Made by a program: the position numbers and the translations under genes. Positions 50,883-59,461 of a DNA stretch of 64,000 nt are shown piece by piece. The notes beneath the pieces are model-generated. The model was not told the DNA's origin and ran no database searches. It saw nothing but the letters and a program-made list of their open reading frames with translations. Position 1 is the stretch's first letter. Every line of letters begins with the position of its first letter. The stretch comes from an uncultured Spirochaetales bacterium. GTDB taxonomy: Bacteria > Spirochaetota > Spirochaetia > Sphaerochaetales > Sphaerochaetaceae. The stretch spans positions 1 through 64,000 of the forward strand of contig CAKQWE010000005.1 in NCBI GenBank assembly GCA_934277975.1. The letters run 5' to 3'.

Positions 50883-50910
50883 GACACGCCTCATAGGCGT
50901 GAGGCGTGTC
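50883..50910 (-). terminator. Terminator hairpin between binding-protein and ATPase genes (copy B)
   Basis: GACACGCCTCA (50883-50893) and TGAGGCGTGTC (50900-50910) form an 11-bp stem with a 6-nt loop; the minus strand continues TTTGTAATT. A smaller hairpin (ATGGTTG 50916-50922 with CAACCAT 50929-50935) abuts the stop codon of the binding-protein gene. Partial read-through would give much binding protein and less ATPase and permease. Confidence 0.75.
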
Positions 50911-50934
50911 CAGTAATGGTTGGAAGAACAACCA

Positions 50935-52023
50935 TCAGTCATCAATGGCCTTGAGTCCTGCAGGAGCTATGCCGTTTGCCATGGATGCTGCATATGTCTT
51001 GTCAACTACGATAGTACCGGCAAGGATGCCTTCTGCAGCCTTGTCCGCTGCAGCTATTGCAGAAGCCTTGAGTTCAGGATTGGCCTTTGAATATCCTACA
51101 CCGCCGTTTGCCATGTTCTGGGTGAGGACTCCACCCTCCCACTTGTTCTCTGCAACTTTCTTGAGTGCATCGATGGTCGAGTTCTCAACCACCTTGAGCA
51201 TTGATGTAAGAACCGCAGAATTCTTTCCATCGTAGATACCTTCAGAGTACTGGTCCGAATCGACACCAATTGCCCACACGTTCTTTCCTGCCAGTCTCTC
51301 TTCCTTGGCCTGGTTGATTACACCAAGACCTGCAGCACCAGCTGCAGAGAAGATGCAGTAGACACCTTGGGAGTACATGCTCTGAGCCGCCGTCTTTGCA
51401 AGAGAGGCATCATCCCAACCGTTTACATAGTAGTCAACGATCTCAGCTTCTGGATAGACGGATTTGACGCCCTCAATGTATCCAATCTCGAACTTCGTGA
51501 TGGTTGCACCTGCAACGCCTCCAACGAATCCGAACTTTGGATTCTCAATGCCATCGGCCTTGGCCTGCTCTGCTGCAGCTACGCCAACAAGATATGAACC
51601 CTGCTCCTCTTCATAGACATACTGGATGAGGTTCGCTCTGTTCGTGAGGTAGTCGACGTCAACGATTATGAACTTCTGGTCTGGATAGAGACCTGCGACC
51701 TGCTCAACGGCATTGCCCCATGTGAAACCTGTCGTGATGATGAGGTCCCAGTCCGCCTCTGCGGCGTTCTTGAGGTTTGGAACGTAGTCGTCCGGTGACT
51801 GAGCTGTGATGTTCTCATAGAGTGTTCCCCTTCCTTCACCGTTGTCACCATAGAACTCAACTATTCCACGCCATGCAGCTGCATTGAACGACTTATCGTC
51901 TATACCTGTGGAATCCGTAAGAAGGACAGTCCTGATCTGTTCCTGCTGCACTTCCTGAGCGCCCTGTGCGAATACTGCGAATGAAACGCAGAGGACGAGA
52001 AGAGCCAATAAAGCTTTTTTCAT
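50935..52023 (-). CDS. BMP/PnrA-family nucleoside-binding protein (copy B)
   Basis: The 362-residue exported protein has signal peptide MKKALLALLVLCVSFAVFA followed by QGAQE. The mature part begins RTVLLTDSTGIDDKSFNAAAWRG, the BMP/Med family start with the conserved D-x-x-F-N ligand loop, and includes ITTGFTWGNAVEQVA and GFVGGVAGATI. Relatives (TmpC/PnrA) bind purine nucleosides. There is no cysteine at the cleavage site, so unlike PnrA it should be a soluble periplasmic protein. GGAGG precedes the ATG. A good promoter is upstream. Confidence 0.93.
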   Translation of the reverse strand: MKKALLALLVLCVSFAVFAQGAQEVQQEQIRTVLLTDSTGIDDKSFNAAAWRGIVEFYGDNGEGRGTLYENITAQSPDDYVPNLKNAAEADWDLIITTGFTWGNAVEQVAGLYPDQKFIIVDVDYLTNRANLIQYVYEEEQGSYLVGVAAAEQAKADGIENPKFGFVGGVAGATITKFEIGYIEGVKSVYPEAEIVDYYVNGWDDASLAKTAAQSMYSQGVYCIFSAAGAAGLGVINQAKEERLAGKNVWAIGVDSDQYSEGIYDGKNSAVLTSMLKVVENSTIDALKKVAENKWEGGVLTQNMANGGVGYSKANPELKASAIAAADKAAEGILAGTIVVDKTYAASMANGIAPAGLKAIDD

Positions 52024-52070
52024 ATTGAACCTCCAAATTCAAGCCTGACATACGCCAAGCCACTGAATGA

Positions 52071-52099
52071 ATTGTAAACTCACTTGCAACAATTCGCAA
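52071..52099 (-). promoter_or_regulatory. Promoter of transporter operon copy B
   Basis: On the minus strand TTGCGA (52094-52099) and TACAAT (52071-52076) are 17 nt apart. The predicted leader is about 41 nt and carries GGAGG. This gives copy B its own start, separate from copy A read-through. Confidence 0.55.
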
Positions 52100-52105
52100 C
52101 AAAAA

Positions 52106-53047
52106 TCATCTCTGAGATTTGTCGTATGGAATGCCCTCTGCCTTTGGAGCCCTTGAATGGCTTGAGGTAAGGGCAAGTACAATCAAGGAAATGATATATG
52201 GCATCATGTTGTACACCGTGCTTGGCAGCTTGAGGTTCACGAGGAACCCAAAGACCGTGTAGGTGTTTCCAAGGGCGCGGAAAAAACCAAACAGCAACGC
52301 CGACAACGCAATTCTATGAGGTTTCCACTGACCAAATATCATGACGGCCAAGGAAAGGAATCCAAATCCTGCAACACCGTATTCGAACTTCCACATGGAA
52401 ACGCCGGCAAGAATATAGCATATTCCACCAAGACCGCCGTATGCACCGGAGATGAGAACCCCTGCCCATCTCATCTTGTACACATTGATTCCAACGCTGT
52501 CTGCTGCCTGTGGATGCTCTCCGCAAGCCATGAGCCTAAGACCAAAGCGTGTCTTGTAGAGCACGACGTATGCAATCACAAGAGCTATGATGGTTATGAC
52601 CATGAACCAGTTGAACTCGAACTCACCAAGATAGGCTACAAACTTCTTCTTTGGCTCAACGTAGTAGATCTCAGACGACACGTTGTTCACGTTCTCTGCA
52701 GTGTTGATGGCCTTGACAAGAACAGTTGCAGCTGCCGTTCCAAGCATGTTGAGGGCTGTTCCTACTATGGTCTGGTCAGCCTTGTAGTTGATGCATGCTA
52801 CAGCAAGGAGAGATGAATACACAACGCCGAACAGGATTGCCGCAAGCAACACCAAAATAACATAGAAGAACCCGGGGATTGCTATTGGGAGGTACTTCAT
52901 GGCAAGCGCACCCCCAAGTGCTCCCATTACCATTATGCCTTCAAGACCAAGGTTTATGACTCCCGAGTGTTCTGAGAAACAACCTCCCAAAGCAACAAGA
53001 ATGAGTACTGATGAGAAAATAAGTGTATATTGAGTAAGCAGAATCAT
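52106..53047 (-). CDS. BMP-type nucleoside ABC transporter, permease 2 (copy A)
   Basis: The 313-residue permease parallels the one at 47307: the block CFSEHSGVINLGLEGIMVMGA and the loop MACGEHPQAADSVGINV are shared in type but clearly diverged, so the duplication is not recent. About nine helices. It overlaps the larger permease by four bases. Both copies end in the same tail motif EGIPYDKSQ/EGIPYEKGA. Confidence 0.9.
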   Translation of the reverse strand: MILLTQYTLIFSSVLILVALGGCFSEHSGVINLGLEGIMVMGALGGALAMKYLPIAIPGFFYVILVLLAAILFGVVYSSLLAVACINYKADQTIVGTALNMLGTAAATVLVKAINTAENVNNVSSEIYYVEPKKKFVAYLGEFEFNWFMVITIIALVIAYVVLYKTRFGLRLMACGEHPQAADSVGINVYKMRWAGVLISGAYGGLGGICYILAGVSMWKFEYGVAGFGFLSLAVMIFGQWKPHRIALSALLFGFFRALGNTYTVFGFLVNLKLPSTVYNMMPYIISLIVLALTSSHSRAPKAEGIPYDKSQR

Positions 53048-54174
53048 TTAACGCTATCCTCCTTGGGCCCTTCGTTCTTTATGGTCTTCTTCTCTTCAAC
53101 CCTTTCGATAATCCTGTTCATCATTATCTTGAGGAAGAGGACGAAGCCGCACAGGTAGATGATGATGGCGGAGATCAAGTCCGATATCTGCGAGCAGTAC
53201 ATGGTCTTGTCCACATATGCTCCGCCAAGCGTTATGTGCTGGATGAAATAGGAAGCCAAAATGGTTCCAATTGGATTGAGCCCACCAAGGAACGTTGCGG
53301 CTATGCCATTGAATCCCATTCCTGGAACGCTTGCCGTGGTGCACTCCCACTGCTGGATTCCCGTCTGGTAGTACAGTGCCGCTCCAAGGCCTGCAAGCGC
53401 TCCGGAGATCACGAGGGAAAGGATTATGTTCCTGTTCTCCTTCATTCCGCAGTACTTTGCAGCGTTCTTGTTGTAGCCCGTGGCCTTGAGCTCATAGCCA
53501 AACTTCGTTTTGTTGAGCACGACCATTATGATGATTGCCATTATGATGGCAATTGGAATGGCCATGGTCACATTGGCGTTGTTGTTAAAAAGCTTGTCCA
53601 ACCCCCATGTTGGAAGAAGTGCTGCCTTGCCGTACTGTGCAAGTTGATACGTATACGGAGACGTAGGTTCCTTTACGTTGGAAAGGATGGTATTCGCCAA
53701 GTAAAGGATTATCCAGTTGAGCATTATACCGGATATGACCTCGTTTACGTTGCAGTAGGACTTGAGAACTCCAACTATGGCACCTGCGATTGCACCTGCA
53801 AGGACTGCAAGGACAATGCATGGAAACCATCCCCAGCCCCATTTGAGCGCAGCGTACAGGGCAGCACAGCAACCTGCTGTGTATTGACCTGAACATCCAA
53901 TGTTGAAAAGGCCAACCTTGTAGCTGAAAAGGATGCTCAAAGCGCATAGCAACAGCGGAACGGTCTTGACCAACGTAGTTCCAAAGTACTTGAGCCTAAG
54001 CGATGCCTTGCCGTATATCATGAAATTCTTAAGAAGTGTTCCAATGGCACCAAAGGCTCCCTTTGGATTTATGAAAAGAAGCACCACAAGGCCTATGAGA
54101 AGTCCCAGAATGATGCATATCAACGATGCAATGAGGGATTGCATTCCATTCGTCTTCCAAATGTTCTTCTTCAT
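53044..54174 (-). CDS. BMP-type nucleoside ABC transporter, permease 1 (copy A)
   Basis: The 376-residue permease carries YKVGLFNIGCSGQYTAG and KATGYNKNAAKYCGM, the same blocks as the copy-B permease. About ten helices with a charged C-terminal tail. Start and stop overlap those of the neighbouring genes by four bases on both sides, so the ATPase and both permeases form a tightly coupled unit. Confidence 0.9.
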   Translation of the reverse strand: MKKNIWKTNGMQSLIASLICIILGLLIGLVVLLFINPKGAFGAIGTLLKNFMIYGKASLRLKYFGTTLVKTVPLLLCALSILFSYKVGLFNIGCSGQYTAGCCAALYAALKWGWGWFPCIVLAVLAGAIAGAIVGVLKSYCNVNEVISGIMLNWIILYLANTILSNVKEPTSPYTYQLAQYGKAALLPTWGLDKLFNNNANVTMAIPIAIIMAIIIMVVLNKTKFGYELKATGYNKNAAKYCGMKENRNIILSLVISGALAGLGAALYYQTGIQQWECTTASVPGMGFNGIAATFLGGLNPIGTILASYFIQHITLGGAYVDKTMYCSQISDLISAIIIYLCGFVLFLKIMMNRIIERVEEKKTIKNEGPKEDSVK

Positions 54175-55709
54175 GCCTTCACCTCCATTCTCTTTGCACC
54201 TGCCATGTAAAGACCAAGCTCCTCCTGAGTGGTCTTCTTGGGATCGAACTCTCCAACGATCTCACCTTCGTACATGACAAGAATGCGGTCAGATACATCC
54301 ATGACCTCGTCAAGTTCAAGCGAAACAAGAAGAACGGCCTTGCCGGCATCACGCTGTGCGACAAGCTGCTTGTGTATGTACTCTATGGCACCTACGTCCA
54401 AACCCCTTGTTGGCTGAACAGCAATGAGAAGTTCCGGAGCCTTCTCTATCTCTCGACCTACGATGGCCTTCTGCTGGTTTCCTCCACTCATGGAACGGGC
54501 TATGGTTATTGGCCCCTGTCCGCTGCGCACATCGTACTCCTCTATGATCTTCTCTGCATAGTTTCGTATGGCATCACGCTTGAGGAATCCAAATTTGTCG
54601 GTAAACTCATCAGTGAAATATGTCTGCAGAACGAGGTTGTCCTCAAGTGTGTAGTCAAGGACCAGTCCGTGTTTGTGTCTGTCTTCAGGAATATGGCTCA
54701 TCCCCAGGATGCTCTTTTGGCGTATGGAAGACTTTGAGACATCCTTTCCATCAAGGAATATCTTTCCGGAAACAAGTGGATCAAGACCTGAAAGCCCATG
54801 CACGAATTCCGTCTGCCCGTTGCCGTCTATACCGGCAATGCACACGATCTCCCCTTGGCGGACCTTAAGGGATACGTCCTTGACAGCATTGTTCTTGTGT
54901 ATTTTGGAAGCCACCGTCATGTTGTCTATCTCAAGGACGACATCACCAGGGGTCATGGGCTTCTTCTCTACATGGAAGTTGACGTTGCGGCCAACCATCA
55001 TGGCGGAGAGCTCCTCAATGTTGGTCTTGGCCGTCTCCACTGTTCCAATGCATTTTCCCTTTCTGAGGACTGTGCAGCGGTCAGATACCGCCATGATCTC
55101 AGCAAGCTTGTGGGATATGAAGAGGATTGACTTGCCTTCTGCTGCAAGGTTCTTCATGATCTGCATGAGTTCTGCGATTTCCTGTGGAGTCAAAACCGCA
55201 GTAGGTTCGTCGAATATGAGGATTTCGTTGTCTCTGTACAACATCTTGAGGATCTCTGTCCTCTGCTGCATTCCAACTGTTATGTCCTCTATCTTTGCAT
55301 CAGGCTCAACCTTGAGTCCGTATTTCTCGGACAAAGCAAGCACTTTCTTGCGAGCTACATCCTTTTGGAGAAAACCATGGTTCGTTGGCTCCACGCCAAG
55401 GATTATGTTGTCGAGTACACTGAAGCATTCGACGAGCTTGAAGTGCTGGTGCACCATACCAATACCAAGAGCGTTTGCATCGTTTGGGTCCTTGATTTGG
55501 ACTTCGACGCCATCCTTCTTGATAACCCCTTCCTCAGGCTGATAAAGACCAAACAGGACACTCATGAGTGTGGACTTACCTGCTCCGTTCTCGCCTAGGA
55601 GTGCATGAATCTCACCTTTTCTAAGCTGCAGGGTTATGTTGTCGTTGGCGACTATCCCTGGAAAGCGTTTGGTGATGTTCAGCATTTCAATTGCATACTG
55701 TTCTGCCAA
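54171..55709 (-). CDS. BMP-type nucleoside ABC transporter, fused ATPase (copy A)
   Basis: The 512-residue tandem ABC ATPase has Walker A GENGAGKST and DEPTAVL in the first domain, and GIDGNGQTE, SGGNQQK and QPTRGLD in the second. It matches copy B in architecture. The leader to the binding-protein gene contains a classical intrinsic terminator (55823-55851). Confidence 0.95.
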   Translation of the reverse strand: MAEQYAIEMLNITKRFPGIVANDNITLQLRKGEIHALLGENGAGKSTLMSVLFGLYQPEEGVIKKDGVEVQIKDPNDANALGIGMVHQHFKLVECFSVLDNIILGVEPTNHGFLQKDVARKKVLALSEKYGLKVEPDAKIEDITVGMQQRTEILKMLYRDNEILIFDEPTAVLTPQEIAELMQIMKNLAAEGKSILFISHKLAEIMAVSDRCTVLRKGKCIGTVETAKTNIEELSAMMVGRNVNFHVEKKPMTPGDVVLEIDNMTVASKIHKNNAVKDVSLKVRQGEIVCIAGIDGNGQTEFVHGLSGLDPLVSGKIFLDGKDVSKSSIRQKSILGMSHIPEDRHKHGLVLDYTLEDNLVLQTYFTDEFTDKFGFLKRDAIRNYAEKIIEEYDVRSGQGPITIARSMSGGNQQKAIVGREIEKAPELLIAVQPTRGLDVGAIEYIHKQLVAQRDAGKAVLLVSLELDEVMDVSDRILVMYEGEIVGEFDPKKTTQEELGLYMAGAKRMEVKA

Positions 55710-55822
55710 TGTATGCCTCCTTTCATTTTGTTCTCCAACGAGGGATTCCTTCCCTCCAAGGAAAAACTCAAGCCATTCTAGTCAATTCTAGACCACATCA
55801 TCACCAATCACAATAAGAAAAA

Positions 55823-55851
55823 GAAAAAAAATGGACCGCACAAGGCGGTCC
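55823..55851 (-). terminator. Intrinsic terminator between binding-protein and ATPase genes (copy A)
   Basis: GGACCGC (55833-55839) and GCGGTCC (55845-55851) form a stem with a 5-nt loop. On the minus strand it is followed at once by an A and eight T. It lies 22 nt after the binding-protein stop, in the equivalent place to the copy-B hairpin. Confidence 0.85.
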
Positions 55852-55873
55852 GTAGAAAGAATTCCAAACGGAA

Positions 55874-57046
55874 TTACTTGATGTTGCCAAGATCCTTGAC
55901 AGCAAGTGCACCTGCGAACGAGTCAACGGAAACGGTTGTATCGTTGGAGATGACGATCTTGCCTGTGTAGATGTCGTTCACGAGAGCTGTATAGTCAGCC
56001 TTTGTGAAGGAATCGGACCACTCCGTGCCTTCCATTGGGATTCCAACGAAGTTGGACTCAACGTCTGTACCGGAAACAAGACCAAGGTTTCCAATCTTTC
56101 CAGCGACTGTATCCCATGCATTGTCCTCAACGATGGTCTTGAGAGTTGCCTGCGTTGAAGCATAGAGACCCTTCATTGCAGATGTGACTGTCAAACCTTC
56201 GCCGTATGTTCCATCGATGATAGGCTTCTGGTCAACGTCAACACCAACGACCTTACCGTTGACCTTTGCAGCTGCTTCAGCGACTGAATTGAAGACGCCG
56301 CCGCCACATGCGAACACAACCTGCGCACCGTTCTTGTACATGGCATCCATTGCTGCTGTGATGTCAGCATCGCCAAAGAACTGGTTTGCATATGTGTACT
56401 GGATGGTTCCTGTCTTGCCAAGCTTTGCAGCTGCAGCTTCAGCACCCTGCACAAAGCCATAGCCGTAGCGGACGACTGCTGGAACAGCCATACCACCGCA
56501 GAAACCAAGCTCTGTGTAGCCAAGGGACACCGTTGCATAGCCAGCAAGGTAACCGGCGATCTCTTCCTGGTATACGATGCAGTATGCATTGCTGAGGTCA
56601 ACGTAGTCAGCAAGGTTCCAATTGGCTGGATTGTAGTCATAGGATGCGCCGACGGCTGCGCCAAGGAGGTCTCCAAGGGCAACGTCGAGGGCGACGAACT
56701 TGACGTCCTTGTTCTGAGGAGCGGCCTGTACGACAGCTTCTGCGAATGCATAGCCTGGCATTACGATGATGTTGTAGCCTTCGCCAACAGCCTGGTCGAT
56801 CATTGCGACACGGTCTGCTGTGTTGTCACCAGCTGGCTTGTAGTACTTGAACTGAAGACCATGGGCCTCAGCATAAGCCTTACATGCTTCGTATGTTGTC
56901 TGGTTGAAAGACTGGTCTGTGATATCACCGTAGTCGGTGATCATAGCGATTGCGTAGGTTTCCTGAGCCTGTGCTTCCTGAGCACCCTGTGCAAAGACAG
57001 AGAAGGAAAGGCAAAGGACCATAAGAACGAACAATGCTTTCTTCAT
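55874..57046 (-). CDS. BMP/PnrA-family nucleoside-binding protein (copy A)
   Basis: The ATG with GGAGG upstream gives 390 residues; 34 additional in-frame codons upstream are intergenic. The signal peptide MKKALFVLMVLCLSFSVFA is followed by QGAQE, with no lipobox cysteine. The mature protein begins AIAMITDYGDITDQSFNQTTYEA and contains IVMPGYAFAEAVVQAAP and FACGGGVFNSVAEAA, BMP-family ligand-binding regions. It is distant from the copy-B binding protein, so ligand preference may differ. Its -35 box overlaps the terminator of the ATPase operon. Confidence 0.92.
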   Translation of the reverse strand: MKKALFVLMVLCLSFSVFAQGAQEAQAQETYAIAMITDYGDITDQSFNQTTYEACKAYAEAHGLQFKYYKPAGDNTADRVAMIDQAVGEGYNIIVMPGYAFAEAVVQAAPQNKDVKFVALDVALGDLLGAAVGASYDYNPANWNLADYVDLSNAYCIVYQEEIAGYLAGYATVSLGYTELGFCGGMAVPAVVRYGYGFVQGAEAAAAKLGKTGTIQYTYANQFFGDADITAAMDAMYKNGAQVVFACGGGVFNSVAEAAAKVNGKVVGVDVDQKPIIDGTYGEGLTVTSAMKGLYASTQATLKTIVEDNAWDTVAGKIGNLGLVSGTDVESNFVGIPMEGTEWSDSFTKADYTALVNDIYTGKIVISNDTTVSVDSFAGALAVKDLGNIK

Positions 57047-57096
57047 TTTATATCCTCCAAGATATTCCCCCAAAACAGGAGTAAAATACAAGACAA

Positions 57097-57124
57097 AGTA
57101 TAACAGAAAAATCCTGGTTTGCAA
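57097..57124 (-). promoter_or_regulatory. Promoter of transporter operon copy A, nested in a terminator
   Basis: On the minus strand TTGCAA (57119-57124) and TATACT (57097-57102) lie 16 nt apart. The -35 overlaps the loop side of the V-ATPase terminator stem. A leader of about 43 nt follows, containing GGAGGA. Confidence 0.5.
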
Positions 57125-57140
57125 CAGCAAAACCAGGATT
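57104..57140 (-). terminator. Intrinsic terminator of the V-ATPase operon
   Basis: AATCCTGGTTT (57110-57120) and AAACCAGGATT (57130-57140) form an 11-bp stem; the minus strand continues with five T in a row (TTTTTC including the stem end). It lies 15 nt after the atpK stop. Confidence 0.85.
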
Positions 57141-57154
57141 CGTATCAAACAAAA

Positions 57155-57604
57155 TCAGAATGCAGCCACTGAGTTCAAAAGCAGAAGGTTGAATACGAGC
57201 GTGAACAGAGCAACCGTCTCTATGATACCAATGACGATGAGGTAGTTTGCAGTACCCTTTCCAGTCTCTGCAAGAGCGTCACAAGCTGAGGCTGCACATC
57301 TTCCCTGAAGATATGCGGAAAGACCAATTACAAGACCGCCAAAGATACCAACACAGAGAGCGAAGACATCTGGGATTCCAGCCTTCATGGCGTTCGTGAT
57401 GAAGTTCATGAGAAGGAAGCCGTAGATCGTCTGCGTGAGAGGAGCACCTGCGAAACCAACCATCATGAATGCAGCAGGCTTGCCGTTTGCATAGCACTTC
57501 TTCCATCCACCAACTGCCGCAAGGGCTGCGCAGCCTACTCCAAATGCCGATCCAAGTGCGGAAAGTGCAAAAGCCAAAACCAAACCAATTGATCCAATAC
57601 CCAT
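57155..57604 (-). CDS. atpK: V-type ATPase subunit K (membrane rotor ring)
   Basis: The 149-residue protein has two helical hairpins (four helices), the duplicated proteolipid typical of V-type K subunits. T57, Q58 and Y61 in APLTQTIYG, Q100 in AYLQGR and the carboxylate E129 in IIETVALF match residues that bind Na+ in the Enterococcus hirae NtpK ring. Only the second hairpin has the ion-binding glutamate. This predicts a sodium-coupled rotor. It follows the I-subunit gene by 48 nt and ends the operon at a terminator. Confidence 0.94.
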   Translation of the reverse strand: MGIGSIGLVLAFALSALGSAFGVGCAALAAVGGWKKCYANGKPAAFMMVGFAGAPLTQTIYGFLLMNFITNAMKAGIPDVFALCVGIFGGLVIGLSAYLQGRCAASACDALAETGKGTANYLIVIGIIETVALFTLVFNLLLLNSVAAF

Positions 57605-57652
57605 TTCAATAATCTCCTATTATTGCAATTTCGAATTAAAGATTCCAGGAAG

Positions 57653-59461
57653 TCAAACGTTCTTCCTGAACGGTTCGTATGGAACACCGGCCCATTCCAT
57701 TCCAAGCTGACCGGAGAATTCCAGAAGATTAAGACGCATACCGTGGACGACCACGCTAAGCATACCCATGACCAAGTTGAGCCCATGGCCAATCACGAGA
57801 ATGAGTATCCCCGCAGGCAAAGCCCAACCCTGAAGCATGGAAGAAGCCATTCCATTGAAGCTCTGTGCTATCGCAAGGCTGGCCATCCCAACTGCAAACA
57901 GACGAATATAGCTCATGACGTTTCCAAAAGCGCTTATGGTATTCAGGAACGTCGTGAAAGCACCACCAAGACCGGCCTTAACACCGGCTCCAAAGCTCTG
58001 GCCCGTCTCCTGAGAACCAAACAGAACCACAAGGACCAGTCCTCCAAGGATGATTGCGAATATCATAGCCACGTTGACGGAAGCCCCTACCACCAGCATT
58101 AGTATGAGGTAGTAGATGCTCACTATCATTGCAAGCCATGCAAAGTCTGCAACCAATGCAATGTTCTTCTCCTGCCACTTCCTTACGGCGTTCATAAGGC
58201 ACGCAAGGGACAGCTGGATGGTCCCAACCATGAAACAGAACTTCATGACAGTATTCTGGGCGGCGGTGGAGTCAACACCAAAGTATTCCGGGTAGTTGGC
58301 TATCTGAGGTATGACTAGCATTCTAAGGAATGGAATCTCCATTGCCTTCTCGCTTCCAAGCCATGTACCTGTCAAAGCACCCCATATCACGGTGGCTATG
58401 CTCATTACATATATGAGCATGTTCAGGTTGGTGAGCTTCTTGGTCTTTACGTTGAGGCCAATTGCAAGACCAAGGAACACGAGTCCGTATGCGGCATCAC
58501 CTATTATCATTGCAAAGAACAATGAAAGGAAAAGAAGGAACCACATGCTTATGTCGTACTCCTTGTAGCCAGGAGTCGTTCCAAGCATTGAGAACACAGG
58601 CTCCATCATTGCCGTGACCTTGTTGTATCTTATCTTGGTAGGTACGGGGTCGTCGTCGCTAGGATCGTCGAACGCATACGCCCAGGAGTTCTCCTTTGCA
58701 ATCTCGCGGAAACCCTTCGTATCGACCTCAGGAATGAATCCACAAAGACAGCAAAGTCCTTCCTGCTCCCCTACGGCACCACTTACGGAAGAGTAGACGA
58801 CATCGTCCGATGCCTTCTTGATAAAGTAGTCGTAGCTTGTAATGAACGCCGCTGACGAAGATATAAGCACATTGCTTTCATGGAGCGCAAGAGTGAGCCT
58901 TGAAATCTCCGCATCAAGCTCATCAAGACCACGCAAAGGCAGCTCAAACGGCGTTGCCGAGAAATCCTGGGCCAAAGGCTGTCCAATGACGGCCACGGTC
59001 TTCATCTTATCGACATCGGCAAGGCTTATGTACCTTACATCCTCAGGTATCGATGAAAGCTCGCGCCTTCCCATCTGGTAGAAGTAGAGAGGAACACCAA
59101 AAGAGGCCAGTTCCTTTACATCGCTTGGGTTGAACCTACCCCATTTCTCAATCTTTGCCCTTTCGTTTGACAGCTCGAAGATCTCGTTCTCAAAGCTTCG
59201 GGAATTGGCGACTGCCCTGCACAACCTCTCGTGGAGGTCGTCGAACTCTCGCTTTCCAAGAACCGGCTTCTGCTCCAGTTTTGGCTGCTCTGCAAGGACA
59301 GAGCGTATCTTGTCCAAGGAGGAAAGCCTTTCAGAGTACCGGGACTCTGGAACAGCGGTCTCGGATATATGTACGACTCCAAAGTCCCTTATGGCATTGA
59401 GCATTTCACACTTGCGCTCAGCAGGAGCCACGACTATGACTTTCTTCATTTTCTCTATCAT
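57653..59461 (-). CDS. atpI: V-type ATPase subunit I (stator/membrane)
   Basis: The 602-residue protein has an N-terminal cytoplasmic half (about 1-310) with two alpha/beta lobes joined by coiled coils and a C-terminal half with about seven or eight transmembrane helices. The conserved arginine-bearing helix facing the rotor should lie in the last third. It forms the ion half-channels and stator attachment. The ATG overlaps the D-subunit stop (ATGA). Confidence 0.94.
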   Translation of the reverse strand: MIEKMKKVIVVAPAERKCEMLNAIRDFGVVHISETAVPESRYSERLSSLDKIRSVLAEQPKLEQKPVLGKREFDDLHERLCRAVANSRSFENEIFELSNERAKIEKWGRFNPSDVKELASFGVPLYFYQMGRRELSSIPEDVRYISLADVDKMKTVAVIGQPLAQDFSATPFELPLRGLDELDAEISRLTLALHESNVLISSSAAFITSYDYFIKKASDDVVYSSVSGAVGEQEGLCCLCGFIPEVDTKGFREIAKENSWAYAFDDPSDDDPVPTKIRYNKVTAMMEPVFSMLGTTPGYKEYDISMWFLLFLSLFFAMIIGDAAYGLVFLGLAIGLNVKTKKLTNLNMLIYVMSIATVIWGALTGTWLGSEKAMEIPFLRMLVIPQIANYPEYFGVDSTAAQNTVMKFCFMVGTIQLSLACLMNAVRKWQEKNIALVADFAWLAMIVSIYYLILMLVVGASVNVAMIFAIILGGLVLVVLFGSQETGQSFGAGVKAGLGGAFTTFLNTISAFGNVMSYIRLFAVGMASLAIAQSFNGMASSMLQGWALPAGILILVIGHGLNLVMGMLSVVVHGMRLNLLEFSGQLGMEWAGVPYEPFRKNV

